Of a stretch of 64,000 nt of DNA, positions 34,249-42,460 are shown piece by piece (position 1 is the first letter of the stretch; each line of letters starts with the position of its first letter). Made by a program: the position numbers and the translations under genes. The DNA comes from Winogradskyella aurantia (GTDB lineage: Bacteria; Bacteroidota; Bacteroidia; Flavobacteriales; Flavobacteriaceae): positions 248,001 to 312,000 of the forward strand of contig NZ_NGJN01000001.1 of NCBI RefSeq assembly GCF_002266855.1. The letters run 5' to 3'. The notes under the pieces were generated by a model. That model searched no databases. It had not been told where the DNA came from and saw nothing but the letters and a program-made list of their open reading frames with translations.

Positions 34249-34985
34249 TTTTTATGGGCGGTATTGAGTTCGTTTAGAATTACATTTCTCGCTTCTGTAT
34301 TTAGAGTTTTTGTGTCTTCAATTTTAAGGTCCTCCGTCTTTATAAACTTATGGATTTTAGCTCTCATTGGACCTGGGCCTCCACTGAAAAACGTGTAAGA
34401 AAAACGCTTTTTATTATCATAAAAGGTAATTGGTACTACAGGAATTTGATGGTTAATGGCTAGCCTAAAGGCTCCATCTTTAAAACTGTCTAAAACGATG
34501 TCCTCATCTGGTACGCCTCCTTCTGGAAAAATGCATATGCTCAATCCTTGTTTTAGTCTACGCTGTGCCCTAAGAAATACAGCCTGTCTGCTTTTGGCGC
34601 TACTTCTGTCCACAAGAATACAGGTACGTTTATAAAAGAAACCAAACAAAGGGATATTTGCTAACTCTTTCTTACCAACGAAAACAAACGGATTCTTAAC
34701 AGTGACCAACATCAACATGATATCTGCCATTGAGGTATGATTGGCAATAAACATATAGCTCTTCTTGGGTTCTGGTTGCTCCTCTTTAATAACTTTATAG
34801 GCAAAACCCATTCCTATGAGGATAAATTTGGCCCAAAAAACAGCTAGTTTAAAAAAATAAGGGTACCATTTCTCTTTAGAGATAGATATTACTAGCAAAG
34901 GCATTAAAACAATAATTGGAAGTGCTACTAGTATGTAGAACCAAATACGATATAAAAACCAAAATGGATACTTAAGCACTACCAT
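34236..34985 (-). CDS. plsC: 1-acyl-sn-glycerol-3-phosphate acyltransferase
   Basis: A 249-residue membrane acyltransferase that makes phosphatidic acid from lysophosphatidic acid. The catalytic H-x4-D is NHTSMAD, and the substrate-binding FPEGGVPDED follows. Two hydrophobic segments near the N-terminus (about residues 7-32 and 45-65) anchor it. A TAGTTTTG box at 34991-34998 on this strand lies only 5 nt before the start codon, so any transcript from it would have a very short leader. It is convergent with the sigma operon. Confidence 0.92.
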   Translation of the reverse strand: MVVLKYPFWFLYRIWFYILVALPIIVLMPLLVISISKEKWYPYFFKLAVFWAKFILIGMGFAYKVIKEEQPEPKKSYMFIANHTSMADIMLMLVTVKNPFVFVGKKELANIPLFGFFYKRTCILVDRSSAKSRQAVFLRAQRRLKQGLSICIFPEGGVPDEDIVLDSFKDGAFRLAINHQIPVVPITFYDNKKRFSYTFFSGGPGPMRAKIHKFIKTEDLKIEDTKTLNTEARNVILNELNTAHKKKLP

Positions 34986-35022
34986 GGCATCAAAACTAAA
35001 TAAATAGTTCTACTAAAAAAAT

Positions 35023-35030
35023 TATCTTTG
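35023..35030 (+). promoter_or_regulatory. Putative -7 box for trpS
   Basis: TATCTTTG matches TAnnTTTG. An alternative upstream GTG start for trpS begins on the final G of this box, so transcripts from here could not include it, supporting ATG 35090 as the true start. Confidence 0.5.
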
Positions 35031-35089
35031 TGAACTATTATTTAGGAAGTTTAATTTTAATAAAATTCCCTCTTTCGTGGGAAGTTAGC

Positions 35090-36058
35090 ATGGCAAGAAT
35101 TTTAACAGGCATACAAAGTACGGGAACACCGCATCTGGGAAATATTTTAGGGGCTATTTTACCTGCAATTGAAAAGGCACGGGATGAAGCTAATGATTCG
35201 TATTTATTTATAGCGGATTTGCACTCTTTAACCCAAATCAAGGAAGCACAAACCTTAAGACATAATACCTATTCTACCGCCGCTGCCTGGCTTGCTTTTG
35301 GCTTAGACACAGACAAAAGTGTTTTCTATAGACAAAGTGATGTGCCACAAGTCACTGAATTGGCATGGTATTTAAACTGTTTTTTTCCTTTTAAACGGTT
35401 GGAATTAGCCCATAGCTTTAAAGATAAGGCGGACCGTTTGGAGGATATCAATGGCGGATTGTTCACTTACCCTATGCTAATGGCCGCTGATATCTTGTTG
35501 TATGATTCTGAAATTATCCCTGTCGGAAAAGACCAAGAGCAACATATTGAAATGACGCGAGATGTGGCCTCAAGGTTTCACGCAAAAATGGGAGACACCT
35601 TTGTGTTACCAGAAGCAGACATTCAAAAAGATACTATGCTCATTCCAGGAACGGATGGTGCAAAGATGAGTAAAAGTAAAGGTAATATAATCAACATTTT
35701 CCTGCCTGAAAAAAAGTTGCGCAAGCAAATCATGTCCATAAAAACCGATAGCACTCCTTTAGAAGACCCCAAGGACTGGTCTACTTGCAACTGTTTTGCT
35801 TTATATAATTTATTGGCTTCAGAAGAACAAGTGTCTCTAATGAAAACCAATTATGAAAAAGGCGGTTATGGTTACGGACATGCCAAGCAAGCCTTATATG
35901 AATTGATGCTAGATCGATTTGCTGAACCGCGAAAGCGCTACAATTATTATATGGAAAACCTCAGTGAAATTGATGCAGCCCTAGCAAAAGGTGCGGCAAA
36001 AGCAAAAATTGTAGCTGATGAGGTTTTGAAGCGTGTTAGAAGAAAAGTGGGATATTAA
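35090..36058 (+). CDS. trpS: Tryptophanyl-tRNA synthetase
   Basis: A 322-residue class I synthetase that charges tRNA-Trp. The start is MARILTGIQSTGTPHLGN at ATG 35090, which places the HIGH-type TPHLGN where family members have it. An in-frame GTG 60 nt upstream falls within the promoter box and is rejected. The KMSKS loop is GAKMSKSKGN near residue 190. The C-terminal part (YELMLDRFAEPRKRYNYY) is the anticodon-binding region. It ends flush with the dprA stop codon on the other strand. Confidence 0.96.
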   Translation: MARILTGIQSTGTPHLGNILGAILPAIEKARDEANDSYLFIADLHSLTQIKEAQTLRHNTYSTAAAWLAFGLDTDKSVFYRQSDVPQVTELAWYLNCFFPFKRLELAHSFKDKADRLEDINGGLFTYPMLMAADILLYDSEIIPVGKDQEQHIEMTRDVASRFHAKMGDTFVLPEADIQKDTMLIPGTDGAKMSKSKGNIINIFLPEKKLRKQIMSIKTDSTPLEDPKDWSTCNCFALYNLLASEEQVSLMKTNYEKGGYGYGHAKQALYELMLDRFAEPRKRYNYYMENLSEIDAALAKGAAKAKIVADEVLKRVRRKVGY

Positions 36059-37162
36059 CTAAGCAAGTTCAAACAACTTACCTGGCAAAGGTCTTACTAC
36101 GCCCTTAAGTTCCATATTCAACAAAATACCTGCTAATTTGTATGTTGGGATTTGGCATTGAATGGATATAACGTCTAATAGTTCCTTCTCATTTTCTTTG
36201 AGGTAGTTGTAAATACGTTTTTCGTCAGGTTCTAACTCCACAAAAAGTTGCTTTTGTACAACTGGCTTTTTGTCATTTTCTAATTGCCAATTTAATAAAT
36301 AGGGCACATCTAAGGGGTTAGATAATAAGTGGGCTTTTTGAAACTTTATCAAATTATTGCACCCTACACTTTGAGAATCTGTCGGTCTTCCCGGCACTGC
36401 AAAAACTTCTCTATCATAGGAATTGGCAATATCTGCTGTGACTAAGCTTCCACCTTTCTCTGCAGATTCAATGACTATAGTGGCCTCACTCAAACCGGCA
36501 ATTATTCTGTTGCGCTTAAGAAAGTTATTTCGGTCAAAATCATCGGTACTCCAAAAATCACTGTAAAACCCGCCATGCTTTTCAATATCAGCAACATACT
36601 TTTTATGCACTTTAGGATATATTTGATTAAGACCGTGAGCCAAACAACCAATAGTCTGTAGATTATTTTTTACCGCAGCGTTATGTGCTGTGATATCTGT
36701 ACCATAGGCAAAACCTGATACAATTATTGGGTTATACGGTGATAAGGTCTCGATAAGTTTTTCACAAAACACAATACCATTTGTAGTGATCTTACGGGTA
36801 CCGACAACACTAATTATAGGCTGCCGTTTTAAATTGATGTTTCCAGATTCAAAAAGGACAATAGGACCATCTAAGCAATGTTTCAATTTTTCAGGGTAGG
36901 TGTCACTTGTAAAGTAATGAACCTTGATATTGTTGCCTTTTATAAATTTAAGTTCATTTTCCGCCTCTTCAAGATGAATAGTGTCAAAAAGACCTTCCAA
37001 GGTTATAGACCCAATACCATCAATTTTTAAAAGCTTAGATTTTCTTTCGTTTAGTACCGCTTTAGGAGACCCACAATGATTAATGAGTTTTTTTGCAATT
37101 GTAGATCCAATTTTAGGAACGTGCTGTAAGGCAAGAGCATAAATTAATTCTTCTTCGGTCAT
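36059..37162 (-). CDS. dprA: DNA-processing protein DprA/Smf
   Basis: A 367-residue protein that loads RecA on incoming single-stranded DNA in natural transformation. The N-terminus has a helix-hairpin-helix region (LQHVPKIGSTIAKKLINHCG). The Rossmann-type core begins at SVVGTRKITTNG and includes VSGFAYGTDITAHNAAVKN and AGLSEATIVIESAEKGGSL, plus EVFAVPGRPTDSQSVGCNNLI. A C-terminal winged-helix domain lies at about residues 305-367. DprA is widespread even in bacteria not known to be competent. It is convergent with trpS. Confidence 0.95.
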   Translation of the reverse strand: MTEEELIYALALQHVPKIGSTIAKKLINHCGSPKAVLNERKSKLLKIDGIGSITLEGLFDTIHLEEAENELKFIKGNNIKVHYFTSDTYPEKLKHCLDGPIVLFESGNINLKRQPIISVVGTRKITTNGIVFCEKLIETLSPYNPIIVSGFAYGTDITAHNAAVKNNLQTIGCLAHGLNQIYPKVHKKYVADIEKHGGFYSDFWSTDDFDRNNFLKRNRIIAGLSEATIVIESAEKGGSLVTADIANSYDREVFAVPGRPTDSQSVGCNNLIKFQKAHLLSNPLDVPYLLNWQLENDKKPVVQKQLFVELEPDEKRIYNYLKENEKELLDVISIQCQIPTYKLAGILLNMELKGVVRPLPGKLFELA

Positions 37163-37252
37163 AACTTGGATATATTCTATACAACAATTAACTAAAAAAA
37201 TTTGATGTTAATAACTAAATACAAGCAAAGTTTCATCCGAATTAAAAATTTT

Positions 37253-37260
37253 TAACTTTG
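37253..37260 (+). promoter_or_regulatory. Putative -7 box for the HU-CCDC81/SPOR gene
   Basis: TAACTTTG matches TAnnTTTG but ends only 7 nt before the ATG, which implies a leaderless or near-leaderless transcript. No TTG at normal spacing is visible. Confidence 0.4.
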
Positions 37261-37267
37261 TTCCACA

Positions 37268-38203
37268 ATGCAATTAGAGACATACATCAGCGACCTTTTA
37301 TACCGTTACGATTGCGTAACAGTACCTGATTTTGGTGCATTTATAACTAATAGGGTGTCAGCAAAAATTCACGGAACAACGCATACGTTTTATCCGCCTA
37401 AAAAAGTCTTGTCTTTTAATGAACAACTTCAAAATAACGACGGCTTATTAGCAAATTACATATCGGAGATTGAAAAGATACCTTACGGTACTGCTTTAAA
37501 TAAAATATCCAAACATGTAAAGTCTATAAAGTCTTACCTTATTGAAGGAGAAACCATTCAATTTGAAAATATTGGAGAGTTAATTTTGAATTCGGATGGT
37601 AAAATTGTTTTTAGCCCCTCTGACCATATTAATTATTTAACAGACGCTTTTGGCTTAGCCCACTTCTCCTCTAAACAAATCACTCGTGAGGCCTATAAAG
37701 AAGAGGCTAAAACCATAGAATCCAAAGCTCCTGTTGCATTAACACCAGAAAAACGTTCAAGTAATTGGTTAAAGTACGCTGCAGCTGCAGTTGTTGTTTT
37801 GGGGTTAGCTGGTTTTGGGGCAGTTAGATATTATGGTAATTCTATCGAAACCCATAATCAATTAGCACAAGAAGAGGCAAACGCTCAGTTAGATGCCAAA
37901 GTTCAGGAAGCTACTTTTGTTATTACCAATCCACTTCCTGCAATCACCTTAAACATAGAAAAGCAAACTGGAAATTATCATGTCGTTGCAGGTGCCTTTA
38001 GAATTGAATCTAATTCAGTTAAAAAAGTTAAGCAACTGCGAGACAAGGGTTATAAAGCTCGAAATATTGGTAAAAACCGTTATGGTTTGCATGAAGTTGT
38101 TTATTCCAGTTATGAAACAAGAGCTGAAGCCACTAAAGCTCTTTATAAAATCCGTCGCGAAAGCAATCGTGATGCATGGTTACTTATTAAGAAATTAGAT
38201 TAG
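37268..38203 (+). CDS. HU-CCDC81 and SPOR domain membrane protein
   Basis: A 311-residue protein with three parts. Residues 1 to about 130 match the tandem prokaryotic HU/CCDC81-like domains (LETYISDLLYRYDCVTVPDF, GAFITNR). A single membrane helix sits at about residues 168-187. The C-terminal 75 residues form a SPOR domain (NYHVVAGAFRIESNSVKKVK ... KNRYGLHEVVYSSYETRAEA), which binds denuded glycan strands of peptidoglycan at division sites. The predicted topology puts the HU-like part in the cytoplasm and SPOR in the periplasm, which could link the nucleoid or a cytoplasmic partner to the wall. That link is inferred. Confidence 0.87.
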   Translation: MQLETYISDLLYRYDCVTVPDFGAFITNRVSAKIHGTTHTFYPPKKVLSFNEQLQNNDGLLANYISEIEKIPYGTALNKISKHVKSIKSYLIEGETIQFENIGELILNSDGKIVFSPSDHINYLTDAFGLAHFSSKQITREAYKEEAKTIESKAPVALTPEKRSSNWLKYAAAAVVVLGLAGFGAVRYYGNSIETHNQLAQEEANAQLDAKVQEATFVITNPLPAITLNIEKQTGNYHVVAGAFRIESNSVKKVKQLRDKGYKARNIGKNRYGLHEVVYSSYETRAEATKALYKIRRESNRDAWLLIKKLD

Positions 38204-38237
38204 TCTTTTTTCAATTCACAATTAATTTTAAGCAATG

Positions 38238-38245
38238 TATCTTTG
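38238..38245 (+). promoter_or_regulatory. Putative -7 box for the acyl-CoA thioesterase gene
   Basis: TATCTTTG matches TAnnTTTG and lies 17 nt upstream of the ATG. No TTG element is present at usual spacing. Confidence 0.45.
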
Positions 38246-38262
38246 CGTAAATTTTAAAATTT

Positions 38263-38772
38263 ATGCAACCTAAAACGGCATTTCAGTCTAAAACTGTAGT
38301 CACTGACTTAGTTTTACCTAGTGAAACCAACCCCATTAATAATCTTTTTGGTGGTGAGTTACTTGCGCGAATGGACCGAGCAGCCAGCATTGCTGCAAGA
38401 CGACATTCTAGACGTATCGTTGTAACCGCCTCCGTTAACCATGTGGCTTTTAATCGTGCAATTCCATTGGGAAGTGTGGTTACTGTTGAGGCTAAAGTAT
38501 CTAGAGCTTTTTCATCATCAATGGAAGTCTACTTAGATGTTTGGATTGAAGACCGTGAATCTGGTGAATGCATCAAGGCCAATGAGGCCATTTATACTTT
38601 TGTGGCGGTTGATGCCACAGGAGGGCCAGTTAAAGTTCCTGAGTTAATTCCCGAAACCGAATTAGAAAAGGAGCGTTTTGAAGGTGCTTTACGTAGAAAA
38701 CAATTAAGCCTGGTTTTAGCTGGAAAAATGAAACCTGCAGATGCTACGGAACTAAAAGCTATTTTCGAATAG
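38263..38772 (+). CDS. Acyl-CoA thioesterase (hotdog fold, YciA-like)
   Basis: A 169-residue hotdog-fold thioesterase. The conserved N-terminal block VLPSETNPINNLFGGELLAR includes the catalytic Asn/Asp region, followed by MDRAASIAARRHSRRIVVTA and the hydrophobic central helix. It ends in a basic helix (ALRRKQLSLVLAG). Enzymes of this type hydrolyse medium or long acyl-CoAs. The substrate range is not predictable. It is followed by the small lipoprotein gene on the same strand. Confidence 0.9.
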   Translation: MQPKTAFQSKTVVTDLVLPSETNPINNLFGGELLARMDRAASIAARRHSRRIVVTASVNHVAFNRAIPLGSVVTVEAKVSRAFSSSMEVYLDVWIEDRESGECIKANEAIYTFVAVDATGGPVKVPELIPETELEKERFEGALRRKQLSLVLAGKMKPADATELKAIFE

Positions 38773-38822
38773 ATTAAACCATAGCATAATTAATTGGTCT
38801 TATCATAGAACCAAATGTATTT

Positions 38823-39041
38823 ATGATGAAATATGTAATATACACCTTGATTTTAGTTAGTGGTCTAACCCTTAATTCCTGTGCAAGTCGTGTTGTTGTA
38901 CAGCCACAAAATTCAGTTACTGTAGTCACAAAACTCCCGAGAAATTATAAAGTAGTAAGAGTTAATGGCTACCGTTATTACTACTTTAACGGAAGACATT
39001 ACAAAAAAACTAAACGAGGATATATCGCTGTAAGGGCTTAA
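38823..39041 (+). CDS. Small basic lipoprotein, Tyr-rich
   Basis: A 72-residue protein with lipoprotein signal MMKYVIYTLILVSGLTLNSC, acylated Cys20, then a basic Tyr/Arg-rich body (NGYRYYYFNGRHYKKTKRGY). Proteins with similar YYYxxGxxY runs are common in Bacteroidota and are usually listed as hypothetical or DUF6515-like; that assignment is uncertain. Either of the first two Met codons could start it. Its stop is adjacent to that of the EnvC-like gene. Confidence 0.7.
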   Translation: MMKYVIYTLILVSGLTLNSCASRVVVQPQNSVTVVTKLPRNYKVVRVNGYRYYYFNGRHYKKTKRGYIAVRA

Positions 39042-40265
39042 CTAATACTTTGCCAGCCAATATTGCGGATTAAGCTTTTTATCGTTTTTGTAAATCCTAA
39101 AATCCAATAAGGATTCTCCAGAAGAGCGGTTTGTAAATACCTGACCGATAACTTGTCCCGTTTTTATCTTATCACCTGACTTTACGTAAATCTGTGATAA
39201 GTTATTATAAATACTCAAATAATCACCGTGCCTTATTATAATTGCTGGATTGGCATTTTTTACAATAACGATTTTAGACACCTCACCGTTGAACACTGCT
39301 TTTACTTTGGCATCTCTTTCGGTTGCGATTTTTACCCCAGAGTTATTCACTTCAACTGAACGGTCTGTTAAAGAGCGTGTCTTCCCGAATTTTCCCTTTA
39401 TGACTCCGCGCTCTACTGGCCAGCTCAAATTTCCTTTATTGGATTCAAAATTTGTTGCGACTCTTCTGGCTTCAGGGGTAAGGACAAATTTTCCAGTAGA
39501 TGTTGTATTCCCTGCCTTTTCATTTGAGGCTGCAATGGCTTCCTTAATTAATCTGTCAATCTCTCTGTTCAATCGCTCTGCCTCTTGCTTTTTCTTTTTT
39601 ATCTGGGCATTGAACTTACTCATGTCAGATTTAATGGATGCCATCAAGGTTTCGCGCTCCTTTAATTCCTGTTCAAGCTCTCGCTTAGCTAACCTATTTT
39701 CTTCTATGAGTTTTTGTTTGTCCTCTTTTCGTTTTGATAATTCGATATTTAGGTCTTGTAACTCTTTGGTTTTTGTCTTTATAGCCTCTCCCTGTTCTTT
39801 TTGATAATTGGTATATTGTTTTATATACTGAAGTCGCTTATAAGCTTGCTTAAAATCGTTAGATGATAAAAGAAACATGATTTTGCTCTGTTCTGATTTG
39901 CTTTTATAGGACTTAACAATCATAGCCGCATAATCCTCTTTTAATTCTTCTAATTGCTCCCTAAGGCTTGATATCTCTTTTTGATTGGCATTGATTTCGC
40001 GAGTTAAAAGATTGGCCTGTTCATTGGTGATTCTAATAAGGTTTCTTCTAACACTAACCTTATAGTTTAAATCCTCAATTAAGGTGATTTCAGATTTTTC
40101 TTCCTTCTTTTTTGAAAACAGCAATGCATTTATTTGCTTCATTTCCCTCAAAACCTGTTGGCGCTGGGCCTCCAATTTCTTTTGCTTTTCACTTTGTCCA
40201 AAAAGCAACAGCGATGAACAAAAACATCCAATAAAAACTGTGAGATAAAAACGATGTGCTTGCAT
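39042..40265 (-). CDS. EnvC-like murein hydrolase activator (coiled coil plus degenerate LytM)
   Basis: A 407-residue exported protein with a Sec signal (MQAHRFYLTVFIGCFCSSLLLFG). A long coiled coil covers about residues 25-245 (for example EANRLNREIDRLIKE-like heptads), and a C-terminal LytM domain covers about 285-407. The Zn-ligand motifs of active M23 enzymes are missing: H-x-x-x-D reads NNSGVKIA and H-x-H reads LLDFRIYK. EnvC proteins likewise are inactive and switch on amidases. It overlaps DUF4292 by TAATG at the end of the envelope operon. Confidence 0.88.
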   Translation of the reverse strand: MQAHRFYLTVFIGCFCSSLLLFGQSEKQKKLEAQRQQVLREMKQINALLFSKKKEEKSEITLIEDLNYKVSVRRNLIRITNEQANLLTREINANQKEISSLREQLEELKEDYAAMIVKSYKSKSEQSKIMFLLSSNDFKQAYKRLQYIKQYTNYQKEQGEAIKTKTKELQDLNIELSKRKEDKQKLIEENRLAKRELEQELKERETLMASIKSDMSKFNAQIKKKKQEAERLNREIDRLIKEAIAASNEKAGNTTSTGKFVLTPEARRVATNFESNKGNLSWPVERGVIKGKFGKTRSLTDRSVEVNNSGVKIATERDAKVKAVFNGEVSKIVIVKNANPAIIIRHGDYLSIYNNLSQIYVKSGDKIKTGQVIGQVFTNRSSGESLLDFRIYKNDKKLNPQYWLAKY

Positions 40266-41050
40266 TAGCGTAAAACAATTTCTTTAAACCCTTGAGGAAT
40301 CCTAAACGGGAACCGCAGCTCTTGGTTTAAGGATACAGATTTAAATTCTAAGGCAATCTTAACTTCATCAGCATCTTCCACGGCAATAATATTAATATTT
40401 TGGGGCAATACAGTCTTCTCTACTTCTTGATAGGATGTGTAGTCAACTTGTAGTATGCGCTTTTGCAACTGCTGGAATAGTTGGAGACTATCCATCTTAA
40501 AGTGAGATGGGTTGATAAGATAGAACAACTCCAGAAGTACACTTTGGTTTTTTGGCCATAGGGCATATGAGTTTTCATTAACCTCTACTTTGTGCGGTTG
40601 GTCATCTAAATCAAAAATGGCCTGACCCAATAAAATATTCTGTACTTTGTTAAAATCTAAATCTACGCCAACGAAGTCACTCAGTAGCCTATAATCTCCA
40701 TCAAAATATTCATTATCTTGTTTATTGTAAAACCTTACTTTTTCAGGAGTAACGATTATTCGAGCCAGTCCCAAAGGTGCACTTAACCAAATGGTTTTGT
40801 CTTTTTCCATCCTAAAATTAAATGTCAATCCTTGGGCTTTATTGCCTTCAATAATATCAATTCTAACCTTGGCTTGCAGAGTTTTGAAATCCGCAGCATT
40901 TTTTTGATGTTCCTTTATAACTTGCTTTGCTGAAAGTTTGCTACTAGCTTCTCCGGAAGCTATAACGTTTTTAGTAGACTTGCAATTAAAGCAAAACAAA
41001 AGCATTACTATAGCAAGGCCTAAATGCAGAGATAGTTTTGATATTCTCAT
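40265..41050 (-). CDS. DUF4292 lipoprotein
   Basis: A 261-residue lipoprotein, signal MRISKLSLHLGLAIVMLLFC with acylated Cys23, of the DUF4292 family found in Bacteroidota. The body is a beta-rich domain including KDKTIWLSAPLGLARIIVTP, reminiscent of LolA/LolB-like lipid-binding folds. That likeness is only at the level of pattern. It is coupled to the EnvC-like gene by a TAATG overlap and abuts the TPR gene. An envelope role is likely from the setting; the function is unknown. Confidence 0.82.
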   Translation of the reverse strand: MRISKLSLHLGLAIVMLLFCFNCKSTKNVIASGEASSKLSAKQVIKEHQKNAADFKTLQAKVRIDIIEGNKAQGLTFNFRMEKDKTIWLSAPLGLARIIVTPEKVRFYNKQDNEYFDGDYRLLSDFVGVDLDFNKVQNILLGQAIFDLDDQPHKVEVNENSYALWPKNQSVLLELFYLINPSHFKMDSLQLFQQLQKRILQVDYTSYQEVEKTVLPQNINIIAVEDADEVKIALEFKSVSLNQELRFPFRIPQGFKEIVLR

Positions 41051-42412
41051 TTATTGTTGTGCTTTTATGGCTTTTGCCTTTTTAGCAAACGTTTCCGATT
41101 TACTAATATTATTTAAGCCTTTATACGCCAGACTTAATTCCGAATAAAAATCAGATTCCATTTTTGGGCTGTCAATTAAAAAGTCTAACCCCATCTCCAA
41201 ATTATCGATTGCCGTGTTATAATCCCCCAACTTATTATTAGCTACGCCATGAACTAGATATAAAAAGGGTTGGGCAGGATAAAGTTCTAAAGCGCGCTTA
41301 CTGTCGGTTAAAACGGCCTGATAGTCTTCTATATCTAGTTGAAGTAAGAGCACGTCTTTAATAAGTTTAAAATTATTTGGGTCTTGCTTCAGTGCTTCCT
41401 TAAAATTAGACAAGGCCTTAACTTTATCCCCAGCCTTTAGATAATATTGTCCTAAATCACTATGCGTCTGAGCGTCCTTATTCTCATCTACCAAAGTAGT
41501 AATATCGACTAAATCAGATTCATATTCCGGGTTTTTAGCTACAAAAGCCACGAAATCCTTCAGGACTTTTGATTTGGCATCAGCATTTATCTCTGGGCTA
41601 GTCAGCACGACTTTAACTGAATTTATGGCGTCATCCACCCTATTGTCTTGCAAATAGAACTTATATAATGCCAAATGCACAAATTTGGACTCTGGCTTTA
41701 TATTAAGAAGGTTTTTTGCTGCCTTATAGGCGTTTTTTTTATCGCCAATTTGGCTATATCTGTATATGAGTTTTAAATGGTTATCCTCATTATTTGGGTT
41801 ATTGGCGATTCGTTGTTCAAGATTTTCAATACGATCATCGGCATTGCCTGTAATAGCATATATGTCGTTACGCATAGCATCTCTTGAATCGCTAATACCG
41901 AGCTGAGCATCTAGCTCGTCTAAAAGTTCTAGTGCCTGTCTATACTTTTCCTCTCTAATATACAAAGCTGCTAAATCTTGCTTATAATCTGGATGATACT
42001 CTACCAATTGCTTAATGGTTTTAATGGCATTTTTTATGTCATCTTGTTGATAATAGACATCATAAAGTTCGTCTAAAAACCATTCGTTATCAGGTTGCAT
42101 GTTTATCGCCTTTTTTAACGCATCTTCAGCTGCGCCAAAGTTTTTGAGCTTATTGTAGTTCTTCCCGAGTTCAAAATAGATAATAGGAAGTTTACTGTTT
42201 AAATTAAGGCATTTCTGTAGAGCATCAACCGCTCGGTCATAATTTTCAATTCCCTTTTGCTTTAAGGCCTCGAAAAAATATTCCTGGAACTCATCTTCAA
42301 CATTTCCCAAATCATCATTTGGGGGTTTATTAAAGTCAACTTGCCCAAAGGAAAGCTGAGGAATACAAAAGATTCCTGTCATTAGAAGTAGTATGAAAAG
42401 CTGTTTTCTCAT
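41051..42412 (-). CDS. Secreted TPR protein
   Basis: A 453-residue protein with a Sec signal (MRKQLFILLLMTGIFCIPQL) and tetratricopeptide repeats along most of its length. Typical repeat pieces are YFELGKNYNKLKNFGAAEDA, YRQALELLDEL and DLGQYYLKAGDKVKALSNFK. TPR proteins act as scaffolds for complexes; the partner is unknown. It lies in the envelope operon between the nucleotidyltransferase and the DUF4292 gene, abutting the latter. Confidence 0.85.
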   Translation of the reverse strand: MRKQLFILLLMTGIFCIPQLSFGQVDFNKPPNDDLGNVEDEFQEYFFEALKQKGIENYDRAVDALQKCLNLNSKLPIIYFELGKNYNKLKNFGAAEDALKKAINMQPDNEWFLDELYDVYYQQDDIKNAIKTIKQLVEYHPDYKQDLAALYIREEKYRQALELLDELDAQLGISDSRDAMRNDIYAITGNADDRIENLEQRIANNPNNEDNHLKLIYRYSQIGDKKNAYKAAKNLLNIKPESKFVHLALYKFYLQDNRVDDAINSVKVVLTSPEINADAKSKVLKDFVAFVAKNPEYESDLVDITTLVDENKDAQTHSDLGQYYLKAGDKVKALSNFKEALKQDPNNFKLIKDVLLLQLDIEDYQAVLTDSKRALELYPAQPFLYLVHGVANNKLGDYNTAIDNLEMGLDFLIDSPKMESDFYSELSLAYKGLNNISKSETFAKKAKAIKAQQ

Positions 42413-42460
42413 GTTATACTATATCGAAGCCAATAAGGATATAAGGGTAATGTTCAAAAT

